A program made the translations under genes and the position numbers. The notes below the pieces were generated by a model. It was not told the origin of the DNA. It ran no database searches and saw nothing but the letters and a program-made list of their open reading frames with translations. From Elusimicrobiota bacterium (GTDB lineage Bacteria > Elusimicrobiota > Elusimicrobia > 2-02-FULL-39-32), in NCBI GenBank assembly GCA_021730935.1, contig JAKFYJ010000018.1, positions 1-64,000 on the forward strand: DNA of 64,000 nucleotides, read 5' to 3'. How positions within the stretch are numbered: the stretch's first letter is position 1; each line of letters begins with the position of its first letter. Positions 53,190 through 60,696 of the stretch are shown one piece after another.

Positions 53190-55088
53190 CTATTTAAGAC
53201 TCTCCAAAGACTCCCATCTCTGAAAGGTTTTGGAGAGATTTTCAGAAACTTTCTCAAGCTCTGATTTGATCCTGACGATTTCCGCGGGATCTTTTTTATA
53301 GAAATCAGGATCTTCCATCATTTTTATAATCTCGGCCTGCTGTGCGTCCAAAGACTCGATTTGAGCGGGCAAAGATTCCAATTCCTTCATTTCTTTAAAC
53401 GATAATTTTCGGCCGCTCTTGGGTTTGGGCTCTGCCTTCCTCGAAACTTCCGTCTTTTTTTCCGGCATATTTTCCGCAGGCATTTCTGGTTTTGCGGAAC
53501 GCTGCATCAGCCAGTCGTCATAGCCGCCGGGATATTCATGGACTTCTCCCCCGCCTTCCATCACGATCGTCGAAGTGACCACATTGTTGAGGAACGTCCG
53601 GTCGTGGCTCACGAGGATGACGGTCCCGGAATATTGGACCAGCAATTCTTCAAGCAGTTCCAGCGTTTCAATGTCGAGATCATTGGTGGGTTCGTCCAGC
53701 ACGAGGAGGTTGGAGGGTTTGGTGAAAAGGCGCGCCAGGAAAAGCCGGTTGCGCTCTCCGCCGGATAAATATTTCACGGGCGTGCGCGCGCGTTCGGGAG
53801 CGAACAGAAAATCCTGCAGATACCCCATCACGTGCCGGGACTTGCCGTTGATCGTGACGGTTTCCCCTTCGCCGCAGATATTTTCCTTCACATTTTTATT
53901 TTCGTCCAGCTGTTCGCGGAGCTGATCGAAATAAGCGATCTGGAGATTGGACCCGAGAGTGACGGCGCCTTTTTCAGGAGCCAGTTTGCCGAGCAAAATA
54001 CGCAAAAGCGTGGTTTTCCCGCTCCCGTTCGGGCCGATCAGTCCGATTTTATCGCCGCTCAAAATCCAGGTTGAAAAATCCCTGATCAGCACTTTGTCTC
54101 CAAAATGGTGTCCCACATGCTCCACTTTTGTGACGATCTGCCCGGAGCGTTCGGCTTCCTGCGCCTGGATGCGGACTTTCCCGATCATCTGCCGTTGAGC
54201 TTTCTTTTTCGCGCGCAGTTCCTCAAGCGCCCGAACCCGCCCGATCGCCCGCGTGCGCCGAGCTTTCACGCCTTGCCGCACCCACGCCTCTTCCTGAGCC
54301 AGTTTCTTCTCAAAGAGGGCCTGTTCCACCGCCTCAATCTCGAGCGCGTTCTTTTTGCGTTCCAAAAAAGTTTTATAGTCGCACGCCCAGCTGTAAAGTT
54401 TGCCCCGGTCCAGCTCAATGATCCGCGTCGCCAGGTTCGACATGAACATGCGGTCGTGCGTCACAAAAAATAAGGTCCCGGAATATGTTTTGAGGAAATT
54501 TTCCAGCCAGCCGATGGAGTCCAGGTCCAGGTGGTTGGTGGGCTCGTCCAGGAGGAGAATTTCGGGTTTCAGCGCCAGGGCCTTGGCGAGCAGGACCCGC
54601 CTCTTTTGGCCGCCGGACAAGGTGCTGAATTCGCTTTCCGGATCCAGATGCATGGCTTCGATGACTTCTTCAATCTCGCGATGCGTTTCCCAGGCGTTGG
54701 TGTGGTCCATCTCGGATTGCAGGCGGCCGAGCTGGTTCATGAGCGATTCGCTGTATTCGCTCTGAAGGCGGTGGTTCACTTCATGATAATCGTGGAGGAG
54801 TTTGGCTCTCGACTCAAAGCCCGAAAGGATGGTGTCGAAAACCGTTCCGGTGATGTCGGTTGGAACTTCCTGCTGGAGATAGCTGACCTTGATGCCTTTG
54901 GAATAATCCACTTTCCCGGAATCGGGAGAGAGCGCCCCAGCCATGATTTTCATGAGCGTGGTTTTGCCCGTGCCGTTCCGTCCGCAAAGAGCGACTCTCT
55001 CGTTGGGTTCGAGCTGAAGGCTCAGGGAGTCAAAGAGGCGGTTGCCCCCATAAGCCAAAGAAATTTCGTGTAAACTGATGCAGGCCAA
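53190..55088 (-). CDS. uup: ABC-F ATPase, Uup-like
   Basis: A 632-residue soluble protein with two ABC domains: Walker A GRNGTGKT and GPNGSGKT, signatures LSGGQKRR and LSGGERNR, and Walker B LLLDEPTN and LVLDEPTN. The inter-domain linker (EEAWVRQGVKARRTRA) and the C-terminal coiled coil (~540-632) are those of Uup, a ribosome-associated ABC-F factor also linked to DNA-branch processing. Follows the 94- and 62-residue genes. Confidence 0.93.
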   Translation of the reverse strand: MACISLHEISLAYGGNRLFDSLSLQLEPNERVALCGRNGTGKTTLMKIMAGALSPDSGKVDYSKGIKVSYLQQEVPTDITGTVFDTILSGFESRAKLLHDYHEVNHRLQSEYSESLMNQLGRLQSEMDHTNAWETHREIEEVIEAMHLDPESEFSTLSGGQKRRVLLAKALALKPEILLLDEPTNHLDLDSIGWLENFLKTYSGTLFFVTHDRMFMSNLATRIIELDRGKLYSWACDYKTFLERKKNALEIEAVEQALFEKKLAQEEAWVRQGVKARRTRAIGRVRALEELRAKKKAQRQMIGKVRIQAQEAERSGQIVTKVEHVGHHFGDKVLIRDFSTWILSGDKIGLIGPNGSGKTTLLRILLGKLAPEKGAVTLGSNLQIAYFDQLREQLDENKNVKENICGEGETVTINGKSRHVMGYLQDFLFAPERARTPVKYLSGGERNRLFLARLFTKPSNLLVLDEPTNDLDIETLELLEELLVQYSGTVILVSHDRTFLNNVVTSTIVMEGGGEVHEYPGGYDDWLMQRSAKPEMPAENMPEKKTEVSRKAEPKPKSGRKLSFKEMKELESLPAQIESLDAQQAEIIKMMEDPDFYKKDPAEIVRIKSELEKVSENLSKTFQRWESLESLK

Positions 55089-55100
55089 CTGCGGGGTGCC

Positions 55101-55385
55101 TTAGCGGTCTTTCTCCTTGGGGATATAAGGCTTCCGCTTGGGAGGATATTGCGACCGGTCTGAAAAGTTGTTCCGGGGCGCGAAGTTTCCCTTCGGAGCG
55201 AAATTCCCTCTGGGAGCGAAACTTCTCTGCTGGCCGAAACCCTGGGAAGGCTGGTCAGTCTTGTTGAAGGAGCGGAAAGGGGGTCTCTGAGGAGCCTGGT
55301 GCAGGAGCTTGTCGAGCTTTCTCTCCAAAAACACCAGCTGCTGCTGGATGTTCTTGAGCGCGGCCATCATTTCTTCTTCGCTCAT
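55101..55385 (-). CDS. Small low-complexity protein
   Basis: A 94-residue protein with a short coiled-coil N-terminus (SEEEMMAALKNIQQQLVFLERKLDKLL) and a C-terminal disordered, Arg/Phe/Asn-rich tail with FAPRGNFAPKGNFAPRNNF repeats. It resembles RNA-binding RGG-type tails. Overlaps the upstream 62-residue gene by one codon (ATGA). Confidence 0.6.
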   Translation of the reverse strand: MSEEEMMAALKNIQQQLVFLERKLDKLLHQAPQRPPFRSFNKTDQPSQGFGQQRSFAPRGNFAPKGNFAPRNNFSDRSQYPPKRKPYIPKEKDR

Positions 55386-55573
55386 TATTTGGACTCGATC
55401 GGAGCCAGGAACTCTTCGTGGGAAAGCCAGGGGGCGATGCGGCCCACTTTGTCCAGGATAACGTTCTTTTCGTCATCGTTCTTGGCGGCGGTGAACCTCA
55501 CGCGAAGCTTCGCGAGTTTGGCGTGCCTTTGGCTGCGCCGGTTCATTTCACTGTTCTTGATCAGATATGCCAT
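55385..55573 (-). CDS. Small basic protein
   Basis: A 62-residue Lys/Arg-rich helical protein (NRRSQRHAKLAKLRVRFTAAKNDDEKNVILDKVGRIAPWL) similar to small proteins found near other tiny basic genes in uncultured phyla. AAGGAGT about 6 nt before the ATG supports expression. Function unknown; a ribosome-associated role is a guess from charge. Confidence 0.6.
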   Translation of the reverse strand: MAYLIKNSEMNRRSQRHAKLAKLRVRFTAAKNDDEKNVILDKVGRIAPWLSHEEFLAPIESK

Positions 55574-55661
55574 TTGTGACTCCTTTGGTGATTTTAAATC
55601 TGGCGCGGGATTTATCTATCATATGAAACCTGCCCGTTTAAAGCAAATGACGATGAAAAGG

Positions 55662-55874
55662 CTACCTCTTGCTCATCGCCGAGCCGCATTTCGGGCATTT
55701 CAAGCTCGAAACTCTGAACCCCGGCTTGGGCGGGACTTCCGCTTTGCAGGACGGGCACAAAATGACGGAGCTTTTGTTGCGGTCATGGATGTTTGAGGGC
55801 TCGTTCATCGACACGCCGCCCTGGCCGAAATTCTTCTCAGACTTGATCGGGTTGTTGGCGTTTCTCTGCGGCAT
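55662..55874 (-). CDS. Small zinc-ribbon protein
   Basis: A 70-residue protein with CPSC at about residue 40 and CPKCG near the end, a four-Cys zinc ribbon; the N-terminal half is disordered. GGGGGAG upstream of the ATG supports it. Stands behind the 49-residue gene (12 nt). Confidence 0.65.
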   Translation of the reverse strand: MPQRNANNPIKSEKNFGQGGVSMNEPSNIHDRNKSSVILCPSCKAEVPPKPGFRVSSLKCPKCGSAMSKR

Positions 55875-55886
55875 GGCGGCTCCCCC

Positions 55887-56036
55887 TTATTGCTGCGGGG
55901 TTTCCGCGCCCGCCGGTGCGGATTCCTGTTCGGCCTGAAGTTTGCGGGCCAGTTTTTCTTTCAGCTTCTGTTCGTGCTTCTTCTTGGTCGCGAGCTCTCT
56001 CTGCTTCTTTTGGAACGAATAATTGACTTTCGCCAT
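55887..56036 (-). CDS. 49-residue lysine-rich protein missed by the ORF track
   Basis: The minus strand encodes MAKVNYSFQKKQRELATKK and on to residue 49, ending in TAA at 55887. AGGAGA lies 4 nt upstream of the ATG. The sequence is a single highly basic helix followed by an Ala/Pro/Glu tail, a pattern seen in small conserved bacterial proteins. It is directly followed by the zinc-ribbon gene. Confidence 0.6.
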   Translation of the reverse strand: MAKVNYSFQKKQRELATKKKHEQKLKEKLARKLQAEQESAPAGAETPQQ

Positions 56037-56109
56037 GTCTCTCCTTATGGGGCGTTAATTCTTTCTCTATGCATTATATGTTTATTCGCTTTGCTATGAT
56101 ATAGCCGGG

Positions 56110-56496
56110 ATGGTCATCGACGAAAAAGATCGGCGCTTTTATATTAAAAAATCCGGATTGAAGAACGCCGGCATGGGGCTGTTCGCCAAAATCCCCCTCG
56201 AGAAAGGTGCCAGGCTCAGAGTCCTGGGCGCGCTGATCAGAGCCGAATCCGCCTCAGACGCCTGCACGGTTTATGCCGACAAGCACAAATTCAGAGTGGG
56301 CCGGCATCTTTTGATCCCGCTCGGATATGCCGGACTCGTGAACCATTCCTCCAAACCCAACATGGAAAAGATCGTCGAAAAAAACCGCCGGGTCAGCCTG
56401 AGAACTCTCAGGGCCATCAAAAAAGGCGAAGAACTCTTTTTTGCCTATCACCCCTATGCCCAGACCCGCTTTGGGTTCGGGATCGGGAAAAAATAA
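56110..56496 (+). CDS. SET-domain protein
   Basis: A 128-residue minimal SET domain. GMGLFAKIPLEKGARLRVLG, the pseudoknot GLVNHSSKPNMEK (NHxxxPN) and RTLRAIKKGEELFFAY are the SET cofactor and active-site signatures. Bacterial SET proteins methylate lysines of unknown partners. TGCTATGAT ends 9 nt before the ATG, again without ribosome binding site. Confidence 0.85.
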   Translation: MVIDEKDRRFYIKKSGLKNAGMGLFAKIPLEKGARLRVLGALIRAESASDACTVYADKHKFRVGRHLLIPLGYAGLVNHSSKPNMEKIVEKNRRVSLRTLRAIKKGEELFFAYHPYAQTRFGFGIGKK

Positions 56497-56507
56497 TTAA
56501 ATATTTT

Positions 56508-56942
56508 TTATTCTTTTGGCGCGGAGCCCGCGGCTTCGCAGGCCTGTTTGAGAAATTCGTCCTGATCGACAGGCTTGGACCAGACGCTGTGAACATTGGA
56601 TTCAAGTTTCAGCAAACCCGCAGCCTGTTTGTCCATCTCCCGGGCCGTGACGATGAAGATCGGAACGGACTGATATCCTCCCGACTGCAATTGCTTGAGC
56701 ACCTCATATCCGCCCGGGGTGGGCATCATCATGTCCAGCACGAGGAGATCGATTTTGCGGCGCGTGCCCAGCTTGAGTTTTTCGAGAGCGTCTTTCCCCG
56801 TGTGAACGACAATGGAGGAAAAACCCGCGGAGTTCAGGAGGGCCTCAAAAAAGGAGGCGACCGTTTCGTCATCGTCGGCAATCAAAGCGGTCTTGCCGTT
56901 AAGCGCGGGGCCGGAGCCCATTTTGGGTTTAGGTTCCATCAT
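56508..56942 (-). CDS. Single-domain response-regulator receiver
   Basis: A receiver domain with IADDDETV, the phospho-acceptor Asp in LLVLDMMMP, the Thr in IVTAREMD and the Lys in WSKPVD. There is no output domain, so it acts by protein contacts, as CheY-type regulators do. An extended -10 box TGCTATAAT at 56958-56953 lies within the ORF-track sequence, so the start is likely the ATG at 56942 or 56939, not 57017. No histidine kinase is adjacent. Confidence 0.82.
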   Translation of the reverse strand: MMEPKPKMGSGPALNGKTALIADDDETVASFFEALLNSAGFSSIVVHTGKDALEKLKLGTRRKIDLLVLDMMMPTPGGYEVLKQLQSGGYQSVPIFIVTAREMDKQAAGLLKLESNVHSVWSKPVDQDEFLKQACEAAGSAPKE

Positions 56943-56988
56943 GTCCGGATGCATTATAGCATCATTTTTCAGCTCCGCCGATTTTCTC

Positions 56989-57690
56989 TCATCTCTTCCT
57001 AAGCAAATGCCGGACAAGCCCGTGAAGCCAGCGGACGTCGTTTGACCGCAGGTTCCACTGAATCAGAGATTGCCGGATTCTTTTGGTTTTTTGCGCCGCG
57101 GATTCCCCGCTCAAATATCCCGCCGCATCAAAAAGTTCGAGAGCGTGCTTGACCAGCCGTTCACGATTCTCGGCCGTGGCCATCGGCATGCCGCCCGAAG
57201 GAAACCCAAAATCCAGTTTGGAAAGCTCATAACAGCAAACAGCGACGGAATGGGACAAATTCATGGAGGGAGTGGCGCGGGTGGTGGGAATCGTGACGAA
57301 CGCGCTGCAAAGGTCCAGATATTTTTCGCTCAGCCCCGTTTTTTCCGGCCCGAAAACGATCGCGATGCGGCTCATGTCCTGGATGCCCGACGCTTCAAGA
57401 TATTCCTGCAGGTCCGGAAGGCGGATCACGGACCGGTTCAATTTCCTTGACCGGACCGAGGTTGTTCCCAGGACCAGCTGGCAGTCCCCCACCGCTTCTT
57501 CGAGCGTTTTCACGGCCTTCGCCTTCCGGACCAGCGCTTCCGCGCCGACGGCGGAAACAGTTTCGAGCCACACGGGCTCATAAGGATCCACCGCAACCAG
57601 ATCGTCAAACCCGAAATTGGCCATGGCCCTGGCCGCTGAGCCGATGTTCAGAGGATTCCTGGGCCGAACCAAAACGATCCGAATGTTCAC
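56989..57690 (-). CDS. TrmJ-like tRNA/rRNA 2'-O-methyltransferase
   Basis: Starting at the GTG at 57690 (233 residues) the protein is a SPOUT methyltransferase: NIGSAARAMANFG, IVFGPEKTGLS and IPTTRATPSMNLSHSVAV are motifs 1-3 of TrmJ, which methylates nucleotide 32 of tRNAs. TACAAT ends 6 nt before that GTG and there is no Shine-Dalgarno, so upstream codons in the ORF track are not translated and the mRNA is probably leaderless. Confidence 0.88.
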   Translation of the reverse strand: MNIRIVLVRPRNPLNIGSAARAMANFGFDDLVAVDPYEPVWLETVSAVGAEALVRKAKAVKTLEEAVGDCQLVLGTTSVRSRKLNRSVIRLPDLQEYLEASGIQDMSRIAIVFGPEKTGLSEKYLDLCSAFVTIPTTRATPSMNLSHSVAVCCYELSKLDFGFPSGGMPMATAENRERLVKHALELFDAAGYLSGESAAQKTKRIRQSLIQWNLRSNDVRWLHGLVRHLLRKR

Positions 57691-57737
57691 GCCCAGATTG
57701 TAACATTTTAATACTTTCCCCAAATCATGCTTTTGTA

Positions 57738-57746
57738 TGCTATACT
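57738..57746 (+). promoter_or_regulatory. Extended -10 promoter of the second cold-shock gene
   Basis: TGCTATACT with no good -35; transcription from about 57753 gives a leader of roughly 90 nt before the ATG at 57842. Same TGCTATNNT form as at 56095, 56958 and 58259. Confidence 0.6.
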
Positions 57747-57841
57747 TGAGGAGTAAGATTGAAGTTAATAGCACTCGATTTTAACAAATGACGGTCTATC
57801 TTCAAAAATTAAAAACTTACAAATCAGCACTAGGAAAAGTC

Positions 57842-58042
57842 ATGAAAGGAAAAGTTAAGTGGTTTAATGATCAGAAAGGTTACGGATTCATCACGCCTGA
57901 CGACGGATCGAAAGATCTCTTCGTCCATCACTCTGGAATCATCGCGGAAGGCTTCAAGAGCCTCGCGGAGAACCAGGCCGTGGAGTTCGACACCACCGAG
58001 TCCGACAAGGGCCCGAAAGCCGCAAACGTTAAACCCATATAA
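57842..58042 (+). CDS. Cold-shock domain protein, second copy
   Basis: The ORF-track start at 57788 is too long; the ATG at 57842 with AGGA about 9 nt upstream gives a 66-residue protein with KGYGFI and LFVHH. Most of its residues match the copy at 12561. Its leader has no terminator-like hairpin, so the two copies are probably regulated differently. Confidence 0.95.
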   Translation: MKGKVKWFNDQKGYGFITPDDGSKDLFVHHSGIIAEGFKSLAENQAVEFDTTESDKGPKAANVKPI

Positions 58043-58063
58043 TCTAGTTTAACTTAGCTATAG

Positions 58064-58102
58064 AAAAACCCGTGCCTTCAAACAAGGCACGGGTTTTTTG
58101 TT
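58064..58102 (+). terminator. Intrinsic terminator of the second cold-shock gene
   Basis: AAACCCGTGCCTT pairs with AAGGCACGGGTTT around a 5-nt loop, followed by TTTTTTGTTTTG. Confidence 0.9.
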
Positions 58103-58113
58103 TTGTTGATCCT

Positions 58114-58209
58114 TTACTTATGGCTGGCGCAGCGCTTGCCTTTTCCGGAGGCGAGGTTTTTGCAGGCTTTTCCTTCTTTGGTCTTCGCGGAACATTTCAT
58201 TTTTGCCAT
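58114..58209 (-). CDS. 31-residue Cys/His mini-protein (DUF5763-like)
   Basis: Too short for the ORF track. The minus strand reads MAKMKCSAKTKEGKACKN and continues to a C...H ending (CASHK). Pattern C-x3-TK-x-G-x2-CxN...C-x2-H matches the small zinc-binding family DUF5763. A TGCTATAGT promoter (58262-58254) and AGGAAG 9 nt upstream of the ATG show it is a real gene. Probably a zinc-binding mini-protein; role unknown. Confidence 0.75.
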   Translation of the reverse strand: MAKMKCSAKTKEGKACKNLASGKGKRCASHK

Positions 58210-58275
58210 AAGTTTCACTTCCTTTTCAGTTTGGCTCAGTGAGCCTGCTGTCCACTATAGCATATATGGTTTTTT

Positions 58276-58698
58276 TTATTTCCCCGTGCTTCCAAAGCCC
58301 CCTGTCCCTCTGGCGGAATCGGCCAGTTCGTTGGATTCCTCAAACTCAATCTCCGGCAACGGCAAAATCATGAGCTGTCCCACGCGTTCCCCCACTTTAT
58401 AAGGGGCGCGCTCGGATTTGTAGCGCACGCGGACTTCTCCGCGATATCCCGCATCGATCACCCCCACGCTGTTGCACATCAAGGCCCCCGTGTTGCTCAC
58501 GCTGGAACGAGGAAACACCAACCCCACATATCCGTGAGGAATTTCGAGCGCCAACCCCGTTCCATATTCATGAAACGACGCGTCCTTTTCGGACACCTGG
58601 CGGTGGCTGACGGACCCCAAATCAAAACACGCGTCTCCCGAATGAGCCTGTTTCAGAGACTGCGCCGCATCAACAAGTTTTTTATATTTTATTTTCAT
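58276..58698 (-). CDS. dut: dUTPase
   Basis: A 140-residue trimeric dUTP pyrophosphatase. Motifs in order: ACFDLGS (1), RSSVSNTGAL (2), GVIDAGYRGEV (3), RVGQLMI (4) and RGTGGFGSTG (5, P-loop-like arm). It prevents uracil incorporation in DNA and supplies dUMP. AAGGAT lies 7 nt before the ATG. Confidence 0.95.
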   Translation of the reverse strand: MKIKYKKLVDAAQSLKQAHSGDACFDLGSVSHRQVSEKDASFHEYGTGLALEIPHGYVGLVFPRSSVSNTGALMCNSVGVIDAGYRGEVRVRYKSERAPYKVGERVGQLMILPLPEIEFEESNELADSARGTGGFGSTGK

Positions 58699-58812
58699 GA
58701 GCGTTATCCTTTTTTTTAAAAGCCGGAATCATGATACTAATTATATGTTTATTTTTTGACGCCTTGTAAAATTACTATTGAGTTTATATGGGAGCGCAGG
58801 TTCTTAAACCGC

Positions 58813-58818
58813 TATAAT
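58813..58818 (+). promoter_or_regulatory. -10 box of the MFS gene, leaderless
   Basis: TATAAT ends 6 nt before the GTG at 58825, so upstream codons of the ORF-track start (58756) are not translated. A -35 was not recognised. Confidence 0.5.
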
Positions 58819-58824
58819 AAACGG

Positions 58825-60063
58825 GTGACCCTGCTCCGAGCGCTTCGACACCGCAACTATCGGCTGTTTTTTGGCGGACAGATCATCTCGTTGATTGGGA
58901 CGTGGATGACCACCACGGCCACCGCCTGGCTGGTCTATCGTCTCACAGGATCCGCCATGATGCTCGGCATCGTCGGGTTCGCGAGTCAGGCGCCGGCTTT
59001 TCTCCTTTCCCCCCTCGCGGGACTTCTTGTGGACCGCTGGAACCGCCGCAGAATCCTGATCGTCACCCAGACTCTGGCGATGGTTCAGTCTCTCGCGCTC
59101 GCGGCGCTCACGCTGAGCGGAAGAATCACCATCCCCAGCCTCCTCGGCCTGAGCATTTTTCAGGGCATGATCAGCGCGTTTGATCTCCCGGCCCGGCAAT
59201 CGCTCGTCATCGAACTCATCGAGAACAAGGAGGACCTTGGAAACGCCATCGCGCTCAATTCCTCGATGTTCAATGCGGCGCGTCTCCTCGGACCCTCGCT
59301 CGGCGGCATGGTGATCGCGGCGTTCGGAGAAGGCTGGTGCTTTCTCATCGATGGAGCGAGTTATCTGGCCGTGATCGCGGCACTCCTGGCCATGAATATC
59401 CAGCCTCGGGCAGAAATTTCAGAAAAGACCGACATCATAAAAGAACTGAGAGAAGGGTGGGCTTATGCCTATCACTCCAAACCGATCCGTTCCATCATTT
59501 TATTGCTCTCTCTCGCGAGCCTGGTGGGAACGCCTTATGCGGTGCTGATGCCGATCATCGCGGGCAAAGTCTTGCAAGGCGGCGCTCACACCCTGGGATT
59601 TCTCATGACCTCGGCCGGGGCGGGAGCGCTTCTCGGAGCTCTATGGCTCGCTTCCAGAAAATCGGTGGTGGGCCTCGCGACCATCATATCCAAAGCCACG
59701 GTCGTTTTTGGCCTGGGGCTGATTGCTTTCGCCTTCTCTCGCGCGCTTTGGATCTCGATCGCTTTTCTGGCAGTCACGGGCTGGGGATACATGGTTCTGG
59801 TGGCGTCTTCAAACACCATCCTTCAAACCATCGTCGACGACGACAAGCGCGGCAGAGTGATGAGCCTCTTCATCATGACGTTTTTGGGAGCTTCGCCTCT
59901 GGGGAGCCTGCTGGCCGGAATTTTGTCGGAAAAAATCGGGGTATCCAACACCATCTTCATCTGCGGGCTTTTCTGCCTGGGCGGAGCCGTATGGTTTTAT
60001 CGCGAGCTCCCCGAAATCCGCCTCGCCATCCGCCCGATATACACGCGGATGGGAATCCTTTGA
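58825..60063 (+). CDS. MFS transporter (MFS_3/EntS-like)
   Basis: A 412-residue, 12-helix facilitator beginning MTLLRALRHRNYRLFFGGQ. AGLLVDRWNRRRILIVTQ is the loop 2-3 motif, and DDDKRGRVMSLFIMTF is the half-way signature of the EntS-like exporters. Probably exports a small molecule; the substrate cannot be told. Distinct from, but similar to, the MFS gene at 19714. Confidence 0.86.
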   Translation: MTLLRALRHRNYRLFFGGQIISLIGTWMTTTATAWLVYRLTGSAMMLGIVGFASQAPAFLLSPLAGLLVDRWNRRRILIVTQTLAMVQSLALAALTLSGRITIPSLLGLSIFQGMISAFDLPARQSLVIELIENKEDLGNAIALNSSMFNAARLLGPSLGGMVIAAFGEGWCFLIDGASYLAVIAALLAMNIQPRAEISEKTDIIKELREGWAYAYHSKPIRSIILLLSLASLVGTPYAVLMPIIAGKVLQGGAHTLGFLMTSAGAGALLGALWLASRKSVVGLATIISKATVVFGLGLIAFAFSRALWISIAFLAVTGWGYMVLVASSNTILQTIVDDDKRGRVMSLFIMTFLGASPLGSLLAGILSEKIGVSNTIFICGLFCLGGAVWFYRELPEIRLAIRPIYTRMGIL

Positions 60064-60089
60064 GGAATGATATAAAATAGATCTCATAA

Positions 60090-60686
60090 ATGATTAAAGA
60101 ATTCTGGCTCTGTTTTGTTCCGCTTTTTATAGCCGTGGACTCCATCGGAATCCTTCCCATTTATATGAGTTTGACGGAAGGCGTGGACAAATCGCGCATC
60201 AACAAGGTCATCCTTCAGTCGATGGTCACAGCCCTGGCGGTGGGGCTGGCGTTCCTGATTTTTGGGAGGATCGTGCTTCGGTTCTTAAATGTGGGCGTGG
60301 CGGACTTCATGGTTGCCGGAGGCGCGCTCCTCTTCATCATCACTCTCAAAGACTTGCTTTCCGCCGAGAAAATTCAGAAGGCCATCACGGATCATGAAAG
60401 CCTGGGCGCTGTTCCCCTGGGCGTGCCTTTGATTGTGGGGCCTGGAGTCCTCACCACCATTCTCCTTCTCACCGACCAGCACGGAGCTGTCCCCACCATC
60501 GCCGCGACTGTCGCGAATGTCCTGGCCGCCGGTCTCATTTTCTTTCTTTCCCAGAAGATCTATCACATTCTTGGAAAAGTCGGAGCCAAAATCGTCTCCA
60601 AAGTTTCCGGCCTTCTGCTCGCCGCCATCGCGGTCATGATGATCCGCAAAGGGATCGCGATGTTCCTCCAACCCGGCCCGTTCTGA
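60090..60686 (+). CDS. MarC-family membrane protein
   Basis: A 198-residue protein with six helices. FIAVDSIGILPIYMSLTEG, the GGALLFIITLKDLL segment and VPLGVPLIVGPGVLTTILL are typical of MarC/YhgN proteins of unknown function. It follows the MFS gene by 26 nt in the same direction. Confidence 0.9.
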   Translation: MIKEFWLCFVPLFIAVDSIGILPIYMSLTEGVDKSRINKVILQSMVTALAVGLAFLIFGRIVLRFLNVGVADFMVAGGALLFIITLKDLLSAEKIQKAITDHESLGAVPLGVPLIVGPGVLTTILLLTDQHGAVPTIAATVANVLAAGLIFFLSQKIYHILGKVGAKIVSKVSGLLLAAIAVMMIRKGIAMFLQPGPF

Positions 60687-60696
60687 CGATCCTGAT

